64,000 bases of DNA, taken from NCBI GenBank assembly GCA_002298925.1, contig DBMM01000106.1, positions 14,852 to 78,851 on the forward strand. The letters are read 5' to 3'. Of the stretch, positions 1-8,811 are shown in pieces. Origin of the DNA: Geobacter sp. UBA698. Lineage in GTDB: Bacteria; Desulfobacterota; Desulfuromonadia; Geobacterales; Pseudopelobacteraceae. The notes beneath the pieces were generated by a model. The model did no database searches, was not told where the DNA came from, and was given only the letters and a program-made list of their open reading frames with translations. The position numbers and the translations under genes were made by a program. Position 1 is the first letter of the stretch. Each line of letters starts with the position of its first letter.

Positions 1-1403
1 GCTCCGAGCACGGTCAGGAACAGCTGTTTCAAGCGGGCAATTGTTGCGCCCTCCCGGACAAATTCACCGGCATATGCAGTTTCGGTTACTGCACCCTCCC
101 GAGCCTGCTTGACGAGATCCCAGAGTACGCTGCCGTTGTTATCAGCCTTGCGGAACAGCATGGTCGGGATAAGAATCCGATTGATCTCGTTGGTCCCCTC
201 GAATATCCGCTGGATGCGCGAATCCCGATAGTAGCGTTCCACGGCATACTCACTGATATAGCCATAACCGCCGTGGATCTGTACCGCCTCATCGACAACC
301 ATATCGAGCTGCTCGGTACAGAAGACCTTGGCGATGGCGCACTCGGCGGCATGCTCCTCGATCGCCTTCTGATAGCGCTCGTAATAGTCGCTTCCGGATT
401 TATCCAGCTGTGCGATCCGGCCGTCCAGCAGACCGGCAACACGATAGATCACCGATTCCGAAGCAAAGCTGGCCGCCGTCATGTCTGCCAGCTTCTCCTT
501 GATGGCGCCGAACTCTCCGATCGGTTGACCGAACTGCTTGCGCTCCGTCGCATAGGAAGCGGCCTCGGCAAGGGCCGCCTTGCCCATGCCCAGCGACTGT
601 GTAGCCACCTTCAGGCGCCCCACGTTGAGTACGTTGAAAGCGATCTTGTGCCCCTTGCCCGGTTCCCCCAGCAGGTTTTCCACGGGCACCAGAACGTGAT
701 CGAGAAAAAGCTGCGTCGTTGAGGAACCTTTAAGCCCCATCTTTTTTTCCTCGTCGCCAACGGTGAATCCTACAAAATCCTTTTCAACCAGGAAGGCGGA
801 AAAGTGTTTACCGTCAATCTTGGCAAAGACGGTGAAGAGATCGGCGAAACTCGAATTGGTAATGAATTGCTTGACGCCGTTCAACATGTAATGGCGGCCA
901 TCCTGAGTCAAGGTAGCCGTGGTCTTTGAGCTGAGGGGGTCGCTGCCGCAGCCCGGTTCGGTCAGGGCATAGGCGCCGAACCACTCCCCTGAGGAGAGTT
1001 TTCCCAGGTAGCGTTCCTTCTGGTCCGGGGTCCCGTAATAGACCATCGGCAGGATGCCGATGCCGGTATGACCGCTGAAGGCCATGCAAAACGAGGCCGC
1101 CGGAGCGACCTTCTCGATCATGAGCATATTGGTGGTTTTTTCCAGTTCCAGCCCACCATATTCTTCGGGAACCTCGGCCAGAAACAGGCCCAGCTCAGCA
1201 CATTGCCGCATCTTCTCGACAATGAACGCGAAATCCTTGTCTTCGATACGGTCGATATTGGGAAAGATCTCCTTCTTCATGAACTCTTCGGTGGTTTCCG
1301 CAATCTGCTTCTGCTCGACCGTGAATTCTTCGGGCGCAAATATTTCCATACCGGCGGCGTCGGCCAATAAAAACTCGCCACCGTTCAGAAGGTTGCTTTT
1401 CAT
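1..1403 (-). CDS. Acyl-CoA dehydrogenase (C-terminus cut by window edge)
   Basis: FAD-dependent acyl-CoA dehydrogenase that would oxidise an acyl-CoA to the 2-enoyl-CoA and pass electrons to ETF. The reading frame is open from an ATG at 1403 to base 1. An AAGGAG sits 7 bases before the ATG. The protein begins MKSNLLNGGEFLL and contains the family signatures FGAYALTEPGCGSD and IHGGYGY, then RIFEGTNEINR near residue 420 with the expected Glu. About 50 residues continue past that signature before the edge, which fits the longer VLCAD/ACAD9-like subtype (about 590 residues) better than short-chain enzymes of about 380. It heads a minus-strand set whose upstream neighbours are hydroxyacyl-CoA dehydrogenase, enoyl-CoA hydratase and thiolase. 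Substrate chain length cannot be read from sequence. Confidence 0.93.
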   Translation of the reverse strand, partial: MKSNLLNGGEFLLADAAGMEIFAPEEFTVEQKQIAETTEEFMKKEIFPNIDRIEDKDFAFIVEKMRQCAELGLFLAEVPEEYGGLELEKTTNMLMIEKVAPAASFCMAFSGHTGIGILPMVYYGTPDQKERYLGKLSSGEWFGAYALTEPGCGSDPLSSKTTATLTQDGRHYMLNGVKQFITNSSFADLFTVFAKIDGKHFSAFLVEKDFVGFTVGDEEKKMGLKGSSTTQLFLDHVLVPVENLLGEPGKGHKIAFNVLNVGRLKVATQSLGMGKAALAEAASYATERKQFGQPIGEFGAIKEKLADMTAASFASESVIYRVAGLLDGRIAQLDKSGSDYYERYQKAIEEHAAECAIAKVFCTEQLDMVVDEAVQIHGGYGYISEYAVERYYRDSRIQRIFEGTNEINRILIPTMLFRKADNNGSVLWDLVKQAREGAVTETAYAGEFVREGATIARLKQLFLTVLG

Positions 1404-1448
1404 GTAAATCTCCTTGTGCCGGCACCAAAATTGCCACCTTCAAAATCA

Positions 1449-1513
1449 AATCCCCCCTAGCCCCCCTTTCATAAAGGGGGGATCTAAAGCTTCCCCCTTT
1501 AAGAAAGGGGGAT
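1449..1513. repeat. Tandem C-run/G-run hairpin repeat
   Basis: Two adjacent inverted repeats between the acyl-CoA dehydrogenase and hbd genes. The first is a C-run, CTTTCATAAAG and a G-run; the second is CCCCC-TTTAAGAAA-GGGGG. Each can fold to a GC stem with a short loop. They resemble, but are not identical to, the longer C/G-rich repeats at 3270, 43900 and 46216. They may act as a processing or termination hairpin or be a degenerate mobile REP-like element. Confidence 0.6.
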
Positions 1514-1515
1514 TT

Positions 1516-2382
1516 CTATTCATCCGAATAGTCGTAGAATCCTTTTCCGGCCTTGCGACCGACGTAACCGGCCTTGATCATGTTGCGCAACAGGCCGGGA
1601 GGGGCAAAACGCTCCTGCTTCATGTAGTCGTAGAAGATATTGCTGACGTAGTAACCGATATCGACTCCGGCGAAATCCTGGAACTCAAGTGGCCCCATGG
1701 GCATGTTGCAGCCCAGTTTCATGGCGGTGTCGATGTCTTCGGCCGAGGCCACCCCTTCTTCCAGCAGGCGGACGGCGTCGATGATATAGGGGACGAACAG
1801 ACGGTTGACGACGAAGCCGGGGGTGTCCTTGCAGGTGATGGCGGTCTTGCCGATCTTTTTGGCCATTTCCAGGGCCAGCAGCTTGGTGGCTTCCGCGGTC
1901 TGCAGGGCCGGAATGACTTCAACCAGCTTCATCATCGGGACCGGGTTGAAAAAGTGCATGCCGATGAAGTTGGCCGGGCGTTTTACCAGGGCGGCCATTT
2001 CGGTGATGGCGATGGAGGATGTGTTGGTGGCGTAGATCGTGTGCTCGCCGCAGACCGCATCCAGCTTGGTGAACAGTTCTTTTTTGACGTTGATATCTTC
2101 AAAGACCGCTTCGAAGATGAAGGGGACGTCGGCCAGTGTGGTTACGTCGGTGGAGAAGCTGATTCTGGCCAGGACGGCCTTCATCTCCCCTTCGCTGATG
2201 GTGCCTTTTTTGACGATCCGCTCCAGGCTCTTGACGATGGTCTTTTCGGCCCGGGCCCAGACCGCTTCACTGACGTCGACTACTTTGACCTGGTAACCGG
2301 CCATGGCTGCTATCTGTGCAATACCGGCGCCCATGCTGCCCGCTCCGGCCATTCCTACTGTTTTGATATCATCGATGTTCAT
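1516..2382 (-). CDS. hbd: 3-hydroxyacyl-CoA (3-hydroxybutyryl-CoA) dehydrogenase
   Basis: NAD(P)-dependent oxidation of a (S)-3-hydroxyacyl-CoA to the 3-oxoacyl-CoA. At 288 residues it has the usual length of bacterial HBD. The N-terminal Rossmann motif is GAGSMGAGIAQ at residues 13-23. The catalytic region shows GMHFFNPVPMMKLVEV around residue 140, with the catalytic His before FFNPV. The C-terminal dimerisation domain contains DTPGFVVNRL and GPLEFQDFAGVD. The start is set by AAGGAG before the ATG. It lies between acyl-CoA dehydrogenase and enoyl-CoA hydratase on the same strand, so it is likely part of a beta-oxidation operon acting on dicarboxyl- or short-chain acyl-CoAs. Confidence 0.95.
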   Translation of the reverse strand: MNIDDIKTVGMAGAGSMGAGIAQIAAMAGYQVKVVDVSEAVWARAEKTIVKSLERIVKKGTISEGEMKAVLARISFSTDVTTLADVPFIFEAVFEDINVKKELFTKLDAVCGEHTIYATNTSSIAITEMAALVKRPANFIGMHFFNPVPMMKLVEVIPALQTAEATKLLALEMAKKIGKTAITCKDTPGFVVNRLFVPYIIDAVRLLEEGVASAEDIDTAMKLGCNMPMGPLEFQDFAGVDIGYYVSNIFYDYMKQERFAPPGLLRNMIKAGYVGRKAGKGFYDYSDE

Positions 2383-2416
2383 TGAGCTCTCCTTAGGTTT
2401 TTGGTGTTATATTTCT

Positions 2417-3199
2417 CTATTTGCTCAGAAAGTTAGGTTTGCGTTTTTCGATGAAGGCGTTGAGCCCTTCTCTGGCGTCGTGGCTCTTACCGTTTTCAGC
2501 GCTGTATTTCCGTTCCACGGCCAGCGCAGACTCCAGGGGGAGATCGAGGCCTTCGTACACGGCAGCCTTGATGCAGCCAAGCGCCTTGCCGGCTCCGGAA
2601 GCCAGTTCAGTGGCAAACTTCATGACGTCTTCCTTGAAGTTCTCCGGCTCTATCAACCGGTCTACCAGGCCGATCTGCAACGCCTCCTGGGGGCTCATGG
2701 TTTTGCCGCGCAGCAGGATATCGAGGGCCTTGGAAAGCCCCACCAGCCTTGGCAGACGCTGGGTGCCGCCCGCGCCGGGAATGATGCCGAGTCCGGCTTC
2801 AGGCAGGCCGATCAGGGCCTTGCCCGAGGTCATCAGGCGGTAGTCGCAGGCCAGGGCCAGCTCACAGCCGCCCCCCAAGGCATGGCCGTTAATGGCGGCA
2901 ATGACAACTTTCTTCATCCGATTCAGGATGTTGTTGGCCCCCTGCAGCAGCTTGGAAAAATTTTCGGCACTGGCCGCATCCTGAGAAGCCATCTCCTTGA
3001 TGTCGGCACCGGCGATGAAGGCTTTTTCCAGGGCACTGGTAATGACAACCACGTTGATGTCTTCCCTCAGTTCCGCTTCACTGAACGCTTGGAAGAGTTC
3101 CAGGCCGAATTCGCCGTTGAGCGGGTTGGTGGGCGGCCGGTTGAGGCTAATGGTCAGGACCCGCCCTTCGGTTGTCATGGTGATAAACTGATATTCCAT
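2417..3199 (-). CDS. Enoyl-CoA hydratase (crotonase family)
   Basis: Crotonase-fold enzyme of 260 residues, expected to hydrate a 2-enoyl-CoA to the 3-hydroxyacyl-CoA. Visible motifs are the CoA/oxyanion-hole segments AFIAGADIKEM near residue 63 and NGHALGGGCELALACD near residue 105. LIGLPEAGLGIIPGAGGTQRL near residue 130 carries the Glu pair (E at PEAGLG and the preceding E at GCELA) used by hydratases. It ends with the family-typical AFIEKRKPNF. The RBS GGAGTG precedes the ATG at 3199. It lies 34 bases upstream of hbd on the same strand. Isomerase or hydrolase members share the fold, but the retained glutamates favour a hydratase. Confidence 0.92.
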   Translation of the reverse strand: MEYQFITMTTEGRVLTISLNRPPTNPLNGEFGLELFQAFSEAELREDINVVVITSALEKAFIAGADIKEMASQDAASAENFSKLLQGANNILNRMKKVVIAAINGHALGGGCELALACDYRLMTSGKALIGLPEAGLGIIPGAGGTQRLPRLVGLSKALDILLRGKTMSPQEALQIGLVDRLIEPENFKEDVMKFATELASGAGKALGCIKAAVYEGLDLPLESALAVERKYSAENGKSHDAREGLNAFIEKRKPNFLSK

Positions 3200-3269
3200 T
3201 GCGACACTCCATGTTTGATTTAATAGTTATCAGTAGTGTCAGGTTCATTCTTTACAGATGCCTTAAAGT

Positions 3270-3376
3270 CCCCCCTCCCCTTGCGGGAGGGGGTTAGGGG
3301 GTGGGGTAGTTTTCAATATTTTATACTGACGGCAGCTTCACCCACCCCTCAATCCCCTCCCGTCAAGGGAGGGGAG
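3270..3376. repeat. C/G-rich paired-hairpin repeat, copy 1
   Basis: About 107 bp in the gap between the enoyl-CoA hydratase and thiolase genes. It contains a CCCCTCCC-loop-GGGAGGGG hairpin followed by TTAGGGGGTGGGG, a spacer of about 35 bp, CACCCACCCCTCAATCCCC, and a second hairpin CCCTCCCGTCAAGGGAGGGG. The left and right halves are inverted relative to each other, as in a BIME/REP pair or a small MITE. Close relatives lie at 43900-44005 and 46216-46322. Confidence 0.75.
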
Positions 3377-3421
3377 GCTATATGCAAAGATCTAACCGTA
3401 CAACACTGAGTATATATAGAT

Positions 3422-4612
3422 TTACCCAACCCTTATGACGATCGATGCGGCCGTGTCGCCGGCGGCACAGCCGGAGAAGAGCAGGTAGCCGCCCCCTTTT
3501 GCGGCGACCTCTTCGATCCCCTCGATCATCAGACGGGCGCCGGTGGGCGCTTGGGGATGACCGTAGATCAACGAGGAACCGTAGTTGTTCATGCTGTTGA
3601 CGTCGAGTCCAAGGGTTTTGGCCATGGCGATGTCGTTGGCGGCAAAGGGGTTGTGGGTCTTGACGGCTTTCAGATCGCCGACCTTGATGCCGGCTTTGTC
3701 CAGGGCCATCTGGGCCGAAGGGGCCACGGCGGCGGCCATGTGGGCCTTCTTGGTGCGGGCGTAGCCGAAGGAGAGCAGTTGGACTTCGATACTGGGATTG
3801 GCGCTCAGCTCCCGGGCTTTGGCGCGGGTGGTGACGGAGATGCCGCAGTTGCCGTCAGCCGGGAAGGTCTGGGCGCCGAAGGTGTGGACACCATCGGGAA
3901 GCACCGGACGCAGGCCGGCCAGTCCTTCTGCCGTCGTAATCATGACCCCCTCGTCGGCTTCCAGGGTAACAATTTTCTTTTTGGAGATCTGGATTTCAAC
4001 CGGGAACATGTAACGCTTCTGAAATTCCCGGTCATTGGCCAGGGCATCCTGATACTGTTCATAGCGCCGCAGGGTGAGTGCGTCGCATTCTTCACGGCTG
4101 ATGCCGGCTTCACGGCTGACATTCTCGGCGGTCTGGATCATGGCCTGTCCGGCCCAGGGGTCCTTGTTGACGTTGTCCATGAACCAGTCTTCGGCGAGGG
4201 GTTTGCCGCCCGGTCCGTTCGGGTTGGGCCAGATGGCGTGGGGACCGTTGGAGCAGCGATCGGCCAGCAGGCACCAGCTGTTTTCAAACATGCCGGTTTC
4301 GATCCCCTGGCCGGCCTGGTAAAGGGAGAAGGCGGAGGTGGAACAGGCCTGGGTGATCAGGACGCCGGGGGAATTTTCGGCTCCCAGCATGGCGGCTGCC
4401 CAGGGGCCGCTGTAGAACCAGGCCTGCTGGTAGACGGTACTGCCGACCAGCACGTAGTCTATGGCTTTCGGGTCCCACCCCTTGCTTTCCAGAAAGCGTT
4501 TGCTGGTGGCGGCGCCCAGTGCGATGGAGTTCTCGTTGGACAGGGTGCCCTGCCATTTGGCAAAGGGGGTGCTGTAGTAACCACGGTACGGAATGAATGC
4601 TTTGGTTAACAT
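3422..4612 (-). CDS. Divergent thiolase-family protein
   Basis: Thiolase-fold protein of 396 residues that would cleave a 3-oxoacyl-CoA with CoA, or form the reverse C-C bond. The nucleophile motif is QACSTSAFSLYQAG, with Cys near residue 90. The other active-site blocks are unusual: KTHNPFAAND replaces the common NEAFA block, YGHPQAPTGAR keeps the GHP histidine, and the C-terminal CIGGG-type block reads SGCAAGDTAAS. The second catalytic Cys is therefore present in a changed surrounding. AAGGAG precedes the ATG. Genomic context is a beta-oxidation set, so degradative thiolysis is the best guess. The divergent motifs leave room for an unusual substrate or an SCP-2-like subgroup. Confidence 0.85.
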   Translation of the reverse strand: MLTKAFIPYRGYYSTPFAKWQGTLSNENSIALGAATSKRFLESKGWDPKAIDYVLVGSTVYQQAWFYSGPWAAAMLGAENSPGVLITQACSTSAFSLYQAGQGIETGMFENSWCLLADRCSNGPHAIWPNPNGPGGKPLAEDWFMDNVNKDPWAGQAMIQTAENVSREAGISREECDALTLRRYEQYQDALANDREFQKRYMFPVEIQISKKKIVTLEADEGVMITTAEGLAGLRPVLPDGVHTFGAQTFPADGNCGISVTTRAKARELSANPSIEVQLLSFGYARTKKAHMAAAVAPSAQMALDKAGIKVGDLKAVKTHNPFAANDIAMAKTLGLDVNSMNNYGSSLIYGHPQAPTGARLMIEGIEEVAAKGGGYLLFSGCAAGDTAASIVIRVG

Positions 4613-4749
4613 GAATTTCTCCTTGGGTAGTCTGGCTCCCGAACAGAATCGGTTGCCGTTATAAATATCTTGTCAGTACAGCGATACTCTTTTATCCCGG
4701 CGTTCAGGAAAGCCAGGCGACCTGCCGCCTGAAACCGGTGCGTTTTCGA

Positions 4750-6729
4750 TCAGTGATCCGATGCTTCGGAGATGTTGTAGCCGGTATTCTGCCTGATGAA
4801 GAGTTCATCAAACATCTCCTCTTCACGCCGGCTCCCGAACAGGAAGGTACCAAAGATCGCGGCCAGGAAACCAACCGGCACAGAGAGAATGGCGGGATTT
4901 TTGAGCGGAAACAGCGGCGCATCAAGACCAACCATCGACTTGCCGTCCTTGTTGCTGGAGTAATCGCTGCGCGCCTTTTCCAGCGTCTTCACTTCCTTTT
5001 CAGAGAGCACAGCACCAGCAAGCTGCTTTTTCTCCATGACATCCACAATCTTTTTGGCATCGGCGGCAATCTTTTTCGGATACGTCATGGTAGGCGACAC
5101 AAGCACGACCCCGATGGCAAACAGTGCCCCGAAAGTGAGGCCGGATACGATACCGCCGGCATTGAAGCGCTTCCAAAACAGCGAAAACAGAATCACGGGA
5201 AAGTTACTGGAGGCAACTACGGCAAATGCCAGAACGACCAGGTGAGCGATGTTCTGCTTTTCACAGGCTATGCCCAATAGAATTGCGATACCCCCCACCA
5301 CAACTGCGGCAATTTTGGCGACCTTGACCTGCTGACGCTGGTCGGATTTGCCATCCTTGATGATATTCACATAGAAATCGTGGGCCACCGCGGCCGACAC
5401 CGCCAATATCAGGCCTGAAACAACTGCGATGATGGTGGAGAAAGCAACCGCGCAGACGAATGCCATCAGGAGATCGCCACTGATGGAACCGACTCCGCCA
5501 CCAAGATATTGGGCAATCATGGGCGCAGCCATATTGCCCCCCTTGTCAACGGCCATAATCTGCTGCGGGGTGATATAGAGCGCAGCCCCGAATCCGATTA
5601 TCGTTACCATCAACATGAATATGCCGATCAGAACCATGGAAATGACAACACTTTTCCGTGCCGCCTTGGCGTCCGGAACAGTGAAGAAGCGCATCATGAT
5701 GTGGGGTAACCCGGCGGCACCGATGGCAAACGCGATACCAAGGGAGATCTGATCAAGGGGGTCCTTGAGAAGCAGACCGGATTCCAGAAAGCGCTGACCA
5801 TAATCGAAACCGGAGACCGGGGCAACATGCTTCATGAGTCCGCGCACATGTTCCTGGATGGTCGGACTGAGAGCGACGGCATCGTAGAAGGCAAGCATAT
5901 TGAAGCCGAATTTCCAGAGCAGAAGCACCGTGAGAGCCAGACCGCTCAGCATGAGCAGAAAGGCCTTGATAATCTGCACCCAGGTGGTTGCCTTCATGCC
6001 GCCAAAGGTTACGTACACGATCATCAGCGTCCCGACACCGACCACCGATACATTATAGGGAATTCCGAGCAGAAGCTGCATCAGTTTGCCGGCGCCGACC
6101 ATCTGACCCAGCAGGTAAAACGTCGAGACAACTACCGCGGAAATGGCAGCGGTCCCACGCACTACCTTGGAGCTCGAGCGGAGCGAGAGGATATCGCCCA
6201 AGGTATATTTGCCGGCATTGCGGCACGGTTCTGCGATGATCAGCAGAATGGTCACGAATGAAAAGAACGGCCCGACCGTATACATAAAGCCATCGGCGCC
6301 AAACATGGATGTAAGCCCGGCTATGCCCAGGAATGTGGCCGCCGACAGGTAGTCGCCCGCTATGGCCCACCCGTTCTGGAATCCGGAAATGCCGCCGCCG
6401 GCTGTATAGAAGTCGGCGGCCGTCTTGTTGCTTTTGGATGCCCTGACAACAATCACGCCCGTAACAAAGATTATGGCCATAAACATGCTGATGGTTATGA
6501 CCTTGTTGGATTTCACCTCTTTAGCCAAAGGGGCTGGTGACTTGATGGGCGCAACCGTTGCCACGGCAGCTGCACCGGCGGACGGAACTGACTGCGCGGC
6601 TGCTGCGGGTTGCGCCATCACAGAACCATTCTGAGTTGAAACCGCAGGCTTATTCGCCGGTTCGGCGGCCTGGGCCAATGGGCACATGGTCAGTGCCAGG
6701 ATCAGTATTACCAGTAACCTGTTCATCAT
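4750..6729 (-). CDS. actP: Acetate permease-type sodium:solute symporter
   Basis: Integral inner-membrane sodium:solute symporter (SSF family) of the ActP type, importing acetate and other short monocarboxylates. The 659-residue protein starts with a hydrophobic leader ending near AQA at residue 22, then a low-complexity Ala/Pro stretch to residue 70. About 13 membrane segments follow. The SSF signature region lies around GLPHIMMRFFTVPDAKAARKS. A hydrophilic block of about 50 residues rich in Lys/Glu interrupts the C-terminal helices near residues 560-605. It overlaps the upstream DUF485 gene by 4 bases (ATGA), the classic yjcH-actP arrangement. The adjacent CoA-transferase-like gene fits acetate uptake and activation. 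Confidence 0.93.
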   Translation of the reverse strand: MMNRLLVILILALTMCPLAQAAEPANKPAVSTQNGSVMAQPAAAAQSVPSAGAAAVATVAPIKSPAPLAKEVKSNKVITISMFMAIIFVTGVIVVRASKSNKTAADFYTAGGGISGFQNGWAIAGDYLSAATFLGIAGLTSMFGADGFMYTVGPFFSFVTILLIIAEPCRNAGKYTLGDILSLRSSSKVVRGTAAISAVVVSTFYLLGQMVGAGKLMQLLLGIPYNVSVVGVGTLMIVYVTFGGMKATTWVQIIKAFLLMLSGLALTVLLLWKFGFNMLAFYDAVALSPTIQEHVRGLMKHVAPVSGFDYGQRFLESGLLLKDPLDQISLGIAFAIGAAGLPHIMMRFFTVPDAKAARKSVVISMVLIGIFMLMVTIIGFGAALYITPQQIMAVDKGGNMAAPMIAQYLGGGVGSISGDLLMAFVCAVAFSTIIAVVSGLILAVSAAVAHDFYVNIIKDGKSDQRQQVKVAKIAAVVVGGIAILLGIACEKQNIAHLVVLAFAVVASSNFPVILFSLFWKRFNAGGIVSGLTFGALFAIGVVLVSPTMTYPKKIAADAKKIVDVMEKKQLAGAVLSEKEVKTLEKARSDYSSNKDGKSMVGLDAPLFPLKNPAILSVPVGFLAAIFGTFLFGSRREEEMFDELFIRQNTGYNISEASDH

Positions 6730-7046
6730 TTTACCCCCTGAGTGATTTCAGCCAACACCTCTTTGGTGAGAGGGTCGAAATAGGTATTTGATTTATAGGT
6801 GTAGATGATGGCAATTGCCCAGGTCATGGCAAACTCCAGCAGACAGAAAAAATATCCGATATTGAGCCGGCCGAGGATCTTCACCTTCATGAACTCCGGG
6901 GCATAGCCGGCACAGATGGGAAGCAGGTAGAACATAATCGATCCCAGGCACCACAGGGTAAGCAGAAATGCTTTCTTCCTTCTGTGAAGTTCAACAAATT
7001 TTGGCATTTTTGCCAAAGCCGCCCAATCTTTCCGTCCATCTTTCAT
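6726..7046 (-). CDS. DUF485 inner-membrane protein (YjcH-like)
   Basis: Small 106-residue membrane protein with two central hydrophobic helices (AFLLTLWCLGSIMFYLL and IGYFFCLLEFAMTWAIAII). It has a basic N-terminus and the C-terminal signature YKSNTYFDPLTKEV. DUF485 proteins are regularly co-transcribed with actP and are thought to be accessory subunits of the symporter; the mechanism is not established. An AGGAGG-type RBS precedes the ATG at 7046. Its stop codon overlaps the actP start by 4 bases, so translational coupling is likely. Confidence 0.9.
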   Translation of the reverse strand: MKDGRKDWAALAKMPKFVELHRRKKAFLLTLWCLGSIMFYLLPICAGYAPEFMKVKILGRLNIGYFFCLLEFAMTWAIAIIYTYKSNTYFDPLTKEVLAEITQGVK

Positions 7047-7119
7047 GTACGACCTCCTTCAATGGTTAGTGGATCCTTGTGGGACTCATTGCAGACAGCC
7101 TTCTTTTCCCGGCAGGCGA

Positions 7120-8691
7120 TTAATCCCAGTTCTCAAGTTTCATGGTCCCTTTTTCATCCAGATTTTTGTGCATATTGAAAACCTTGTAGAGCATGTGCGG
7201 TTGATGGGCACTGTTGCTGGCCAGACACTCCTTCAGCGAACGGTCGAAATAATCCTGGAGGATCGGCTTGTATTCAGGATGCACACAATTGGTGATGATC
7301 TTCTGGGCCCTTTCACGAGGACAGAGGCCGCGCAGATCGGCAAGCCCCTGCTCGGTAACCAGCACATCAAGGTCATGCTCGGTATGATCGACATGGGTCA
7401 CCATCGGAACAACACAACTGATCCCGTCAGGATCCGTAGCCGAAGGACGGGTCGAGGGGGTATGCATGATTGAGAGGTAGGCGTTACGCATGAAATCTCC
7501 GGAACCGCCCACGCCGTTGAGCAGCTTGGAGCCATTCACAATCGAGGAGTTGACGTGGGCATAGATATCAAACTCCACCGGTGTATTCATGGAAATCAGG
7601 CCTAGCCTTCGTACCGGTTCAGCATGATTGGTGATCTGGATTGGCCGCAGCATAGTCCGGGAAGTGTATTTGTCCCAGTTTGCCAACAGGCGTTTTATGC
7701 CATTTTCGGAAAGGGAAAAGGAGGCGGTGGTCACATAATCGAGCTTGCCGGAATCAAACATGTCCAGCAAGTTGTCCTGGAGGACCTCGGTCCAGACGGT
7801 CAGGTTCTCGAACGGGCTGTTGAGGATTCCCCCGACAACCGCATTGGCGATGGAACCGACCCCGGACTGGAGCGGCAACAGATTCTTCGGCAAACGACCG
7901 CTCTTCACTTCGGACTGCAGGAAGTCGATGATATGGTTGGCAATCAATACTGAATTTCCGTCCGGGGCCCCCAGCGGCCGACCGACCGGATCCTTGTATG
8001 ACTCGACAATCGCCACTATCCTGGCAGGATCACAGGGGATACTGGTGGAGCCGATCCGATCCCTGACATCCTTGATATTGTAGACTTTCTTATTGGGCGG
8101 GAGCGCCACTTCGACGCAGTCATGAAGGCCTTCCAGGGAAGGGATTTTCGTATTGATCTCGATAATTATTTTTTCCGCACGCGCCACAATTTCGGAAATG
8201 ATGCCAACGGCCAGGGTCGGCACAATCCCGCCATCCTCCGTAATACAACTGGCCTCAATGATGGCGATATCAATTTTTCCCTCGTTTTCCAGCGTATAGA
8301 ACCCGTAGCCGAAATCCTGGGCGTACATGGAAAGATAACGGTCGCCGTATTGCACCTCACCGGCATTGATTGCCTTGCGGATCAGATTCCCCTGCTGATG
8401 GGGCCAGCGCTTGGCAAGCATGCCAAGCTTTGCCCAGCGGTCGTCCACATCCGTGCCGATGGAGGCGCCGGTAAACACGTTAAACTTCATTTTACCCGCA
8501 AGCCCGTTATTTTCTACGTAATCGGCCAGCAGTCCTGGTACGGTCTTGGGGTGTCCCTCGGCAAAACCGGAAAAGCCGAGATACATGCCGTCCTTGAACA
8601 GAGGAATCGTAGCTTCAGCAGGTACAACCTTCGACCGAAGCCCGGCGTGCCTGATCCGCTTCAATAGTTCATCGCTATTTCTTACTGTCAT
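7120..8691 (-). CDS. Acetyl-CoA hydrolase / succinyl-CoA:acetate CoA-transferase family
   Basis: CoA-transferase family I protein (Cat1/AarC/Ach1 type) of 523 residues. In Geobacter relatives this family links acetate activation to the TCA cycle by moving CoA between succinyl-CoA and acetate. Visible features are GFSGFAEGHPKTVP near residue 38, the glycine loop QSGVGSIANAVVGG near residue 270, and WTEVLQD near residue 300 with the Glu expected to form the glutamyl-CoA thioester. The C-terminal VTEQGLADLRGLCPRERA is the family hallmark. It is placed directly upstream of the DUF485-actP pair and downstream of a strong -24/-12 element. Hydrolase activity alone cannot be excluded from sequence. 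Confidence 0.92.
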   Translation of the reverse strand: MTVRNSDELLKRIRHAGLRSKVVPAEATIPLFKDGMYLGFSGFAEGHPKTVPGLLADYVENNGLAGKMKFNVFTGASIGTDVDDRWAKLGMLAKRWPHQQGNLIRKAINAGEVQYGDRYLSMYAQDFGYGFYTLENEGKIDIAIIEASCITEDGGIVPTLAVGIISEIVARAEKIIIEINTKIPSLEGLHDCVEVALPPNKKVYNIKDVRDRIGSTSIPCDPARIVAIVESYKDPVGRPLGAPDGNSVLIANHIIDFLQSEVKSGRLPKNLLPLQSGVGSIANAVVGGILNSPFENLTVWTEVLQDNLLDMFDSGKLDYVTTASFSLSENGIKRLLANWDKYTSRTMLRPIQITNHAEPVRRLGLISMNTPVEFDIYAHVNSSIVNGSKLLNGVGGSGDFMRNAYLSIMHTPSTRPSATDPDGISCVVPMVTHVDHTEHDLDVLVTEQGLADLRGLCPRERAQKIITNCVHPEYKPILQDYFDRSLKECLASNSAHQPHMLYKVFNMHKNLDEKGTMKLENWD

Positions 8692-8720
8692 GTGCCCGAT
8701 CTCCCTTTGTACCTAATTAA

Positions 8721-8771
8721 GTTTGTTTGCGAACAGGTGTTTGAATGAGCAACGCCTGCTTCTGAACAAAC
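8721..8771 (-). promoter_or_regulatory. Stem-loop in the leader of the CoA-transferase mRNA
   Basis: A nested inverted repeat lies between the predicted transcription start (about 8784) and the start codon at 8691. The outer arms are GTTTGTT (8721-8727) and AACAAAC (8765-8771). The inner arms are CAGGTGTT (8734-8741) and AACGCCTG (8751-8758), with one G-U type mismatch. There is no U-run after it, so it does not look like an intrinsic terminator. It could stabilise the mRNA or bind a protein. Confidence 0.5.
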
Positions 8772-8794
8772 ATCTCATTTATATAATATCGTTT

Positions 8795-8811
8795 TGCACT
8801 AAGCATGCCAC
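8795..8811 (-). promoter_or_regulatory. Sigma-54 (-24/-12) promoter of the CoA-transferase gene
   Basis: Read on the minus strand the sequence is TGGCATGCTTAGTGCA, with GG and GC separated by exactly 10 bases as RpoN requires. The -24 half TGGCA is a perfect match and the -12 half TGCA is good. Expected transcription start is about 8784, leaving a leader of about 93 bases. The adjacent sigma-54 activator gene (9114-11105) is the obvious candidate regulator. Three TATTTCG(G/T)AT copies upstream at 8911, 9031 and 9050 are possible enhancer sites. The rest of the 420-bp gap holds no gene I can support. Confidence 0.72.

Noticed and set aside
1420..1436. GG-N10-GC element (TGGCAATTTTGGTGC, minus strand) before the acyl-CoA dehydrogenase
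   Set aside because: Transcription would start within about 10 bases of the ATG and cut off the ribosome-binding site, so a functional sigma-54 promoter is unlikely.
3551..4609. Open frame of 352 codons opposite the thiolase gene
   Set aside because: Composition is a shadow of the thiolase frame; thiolase motifs and ribosome site are on the minus strand.
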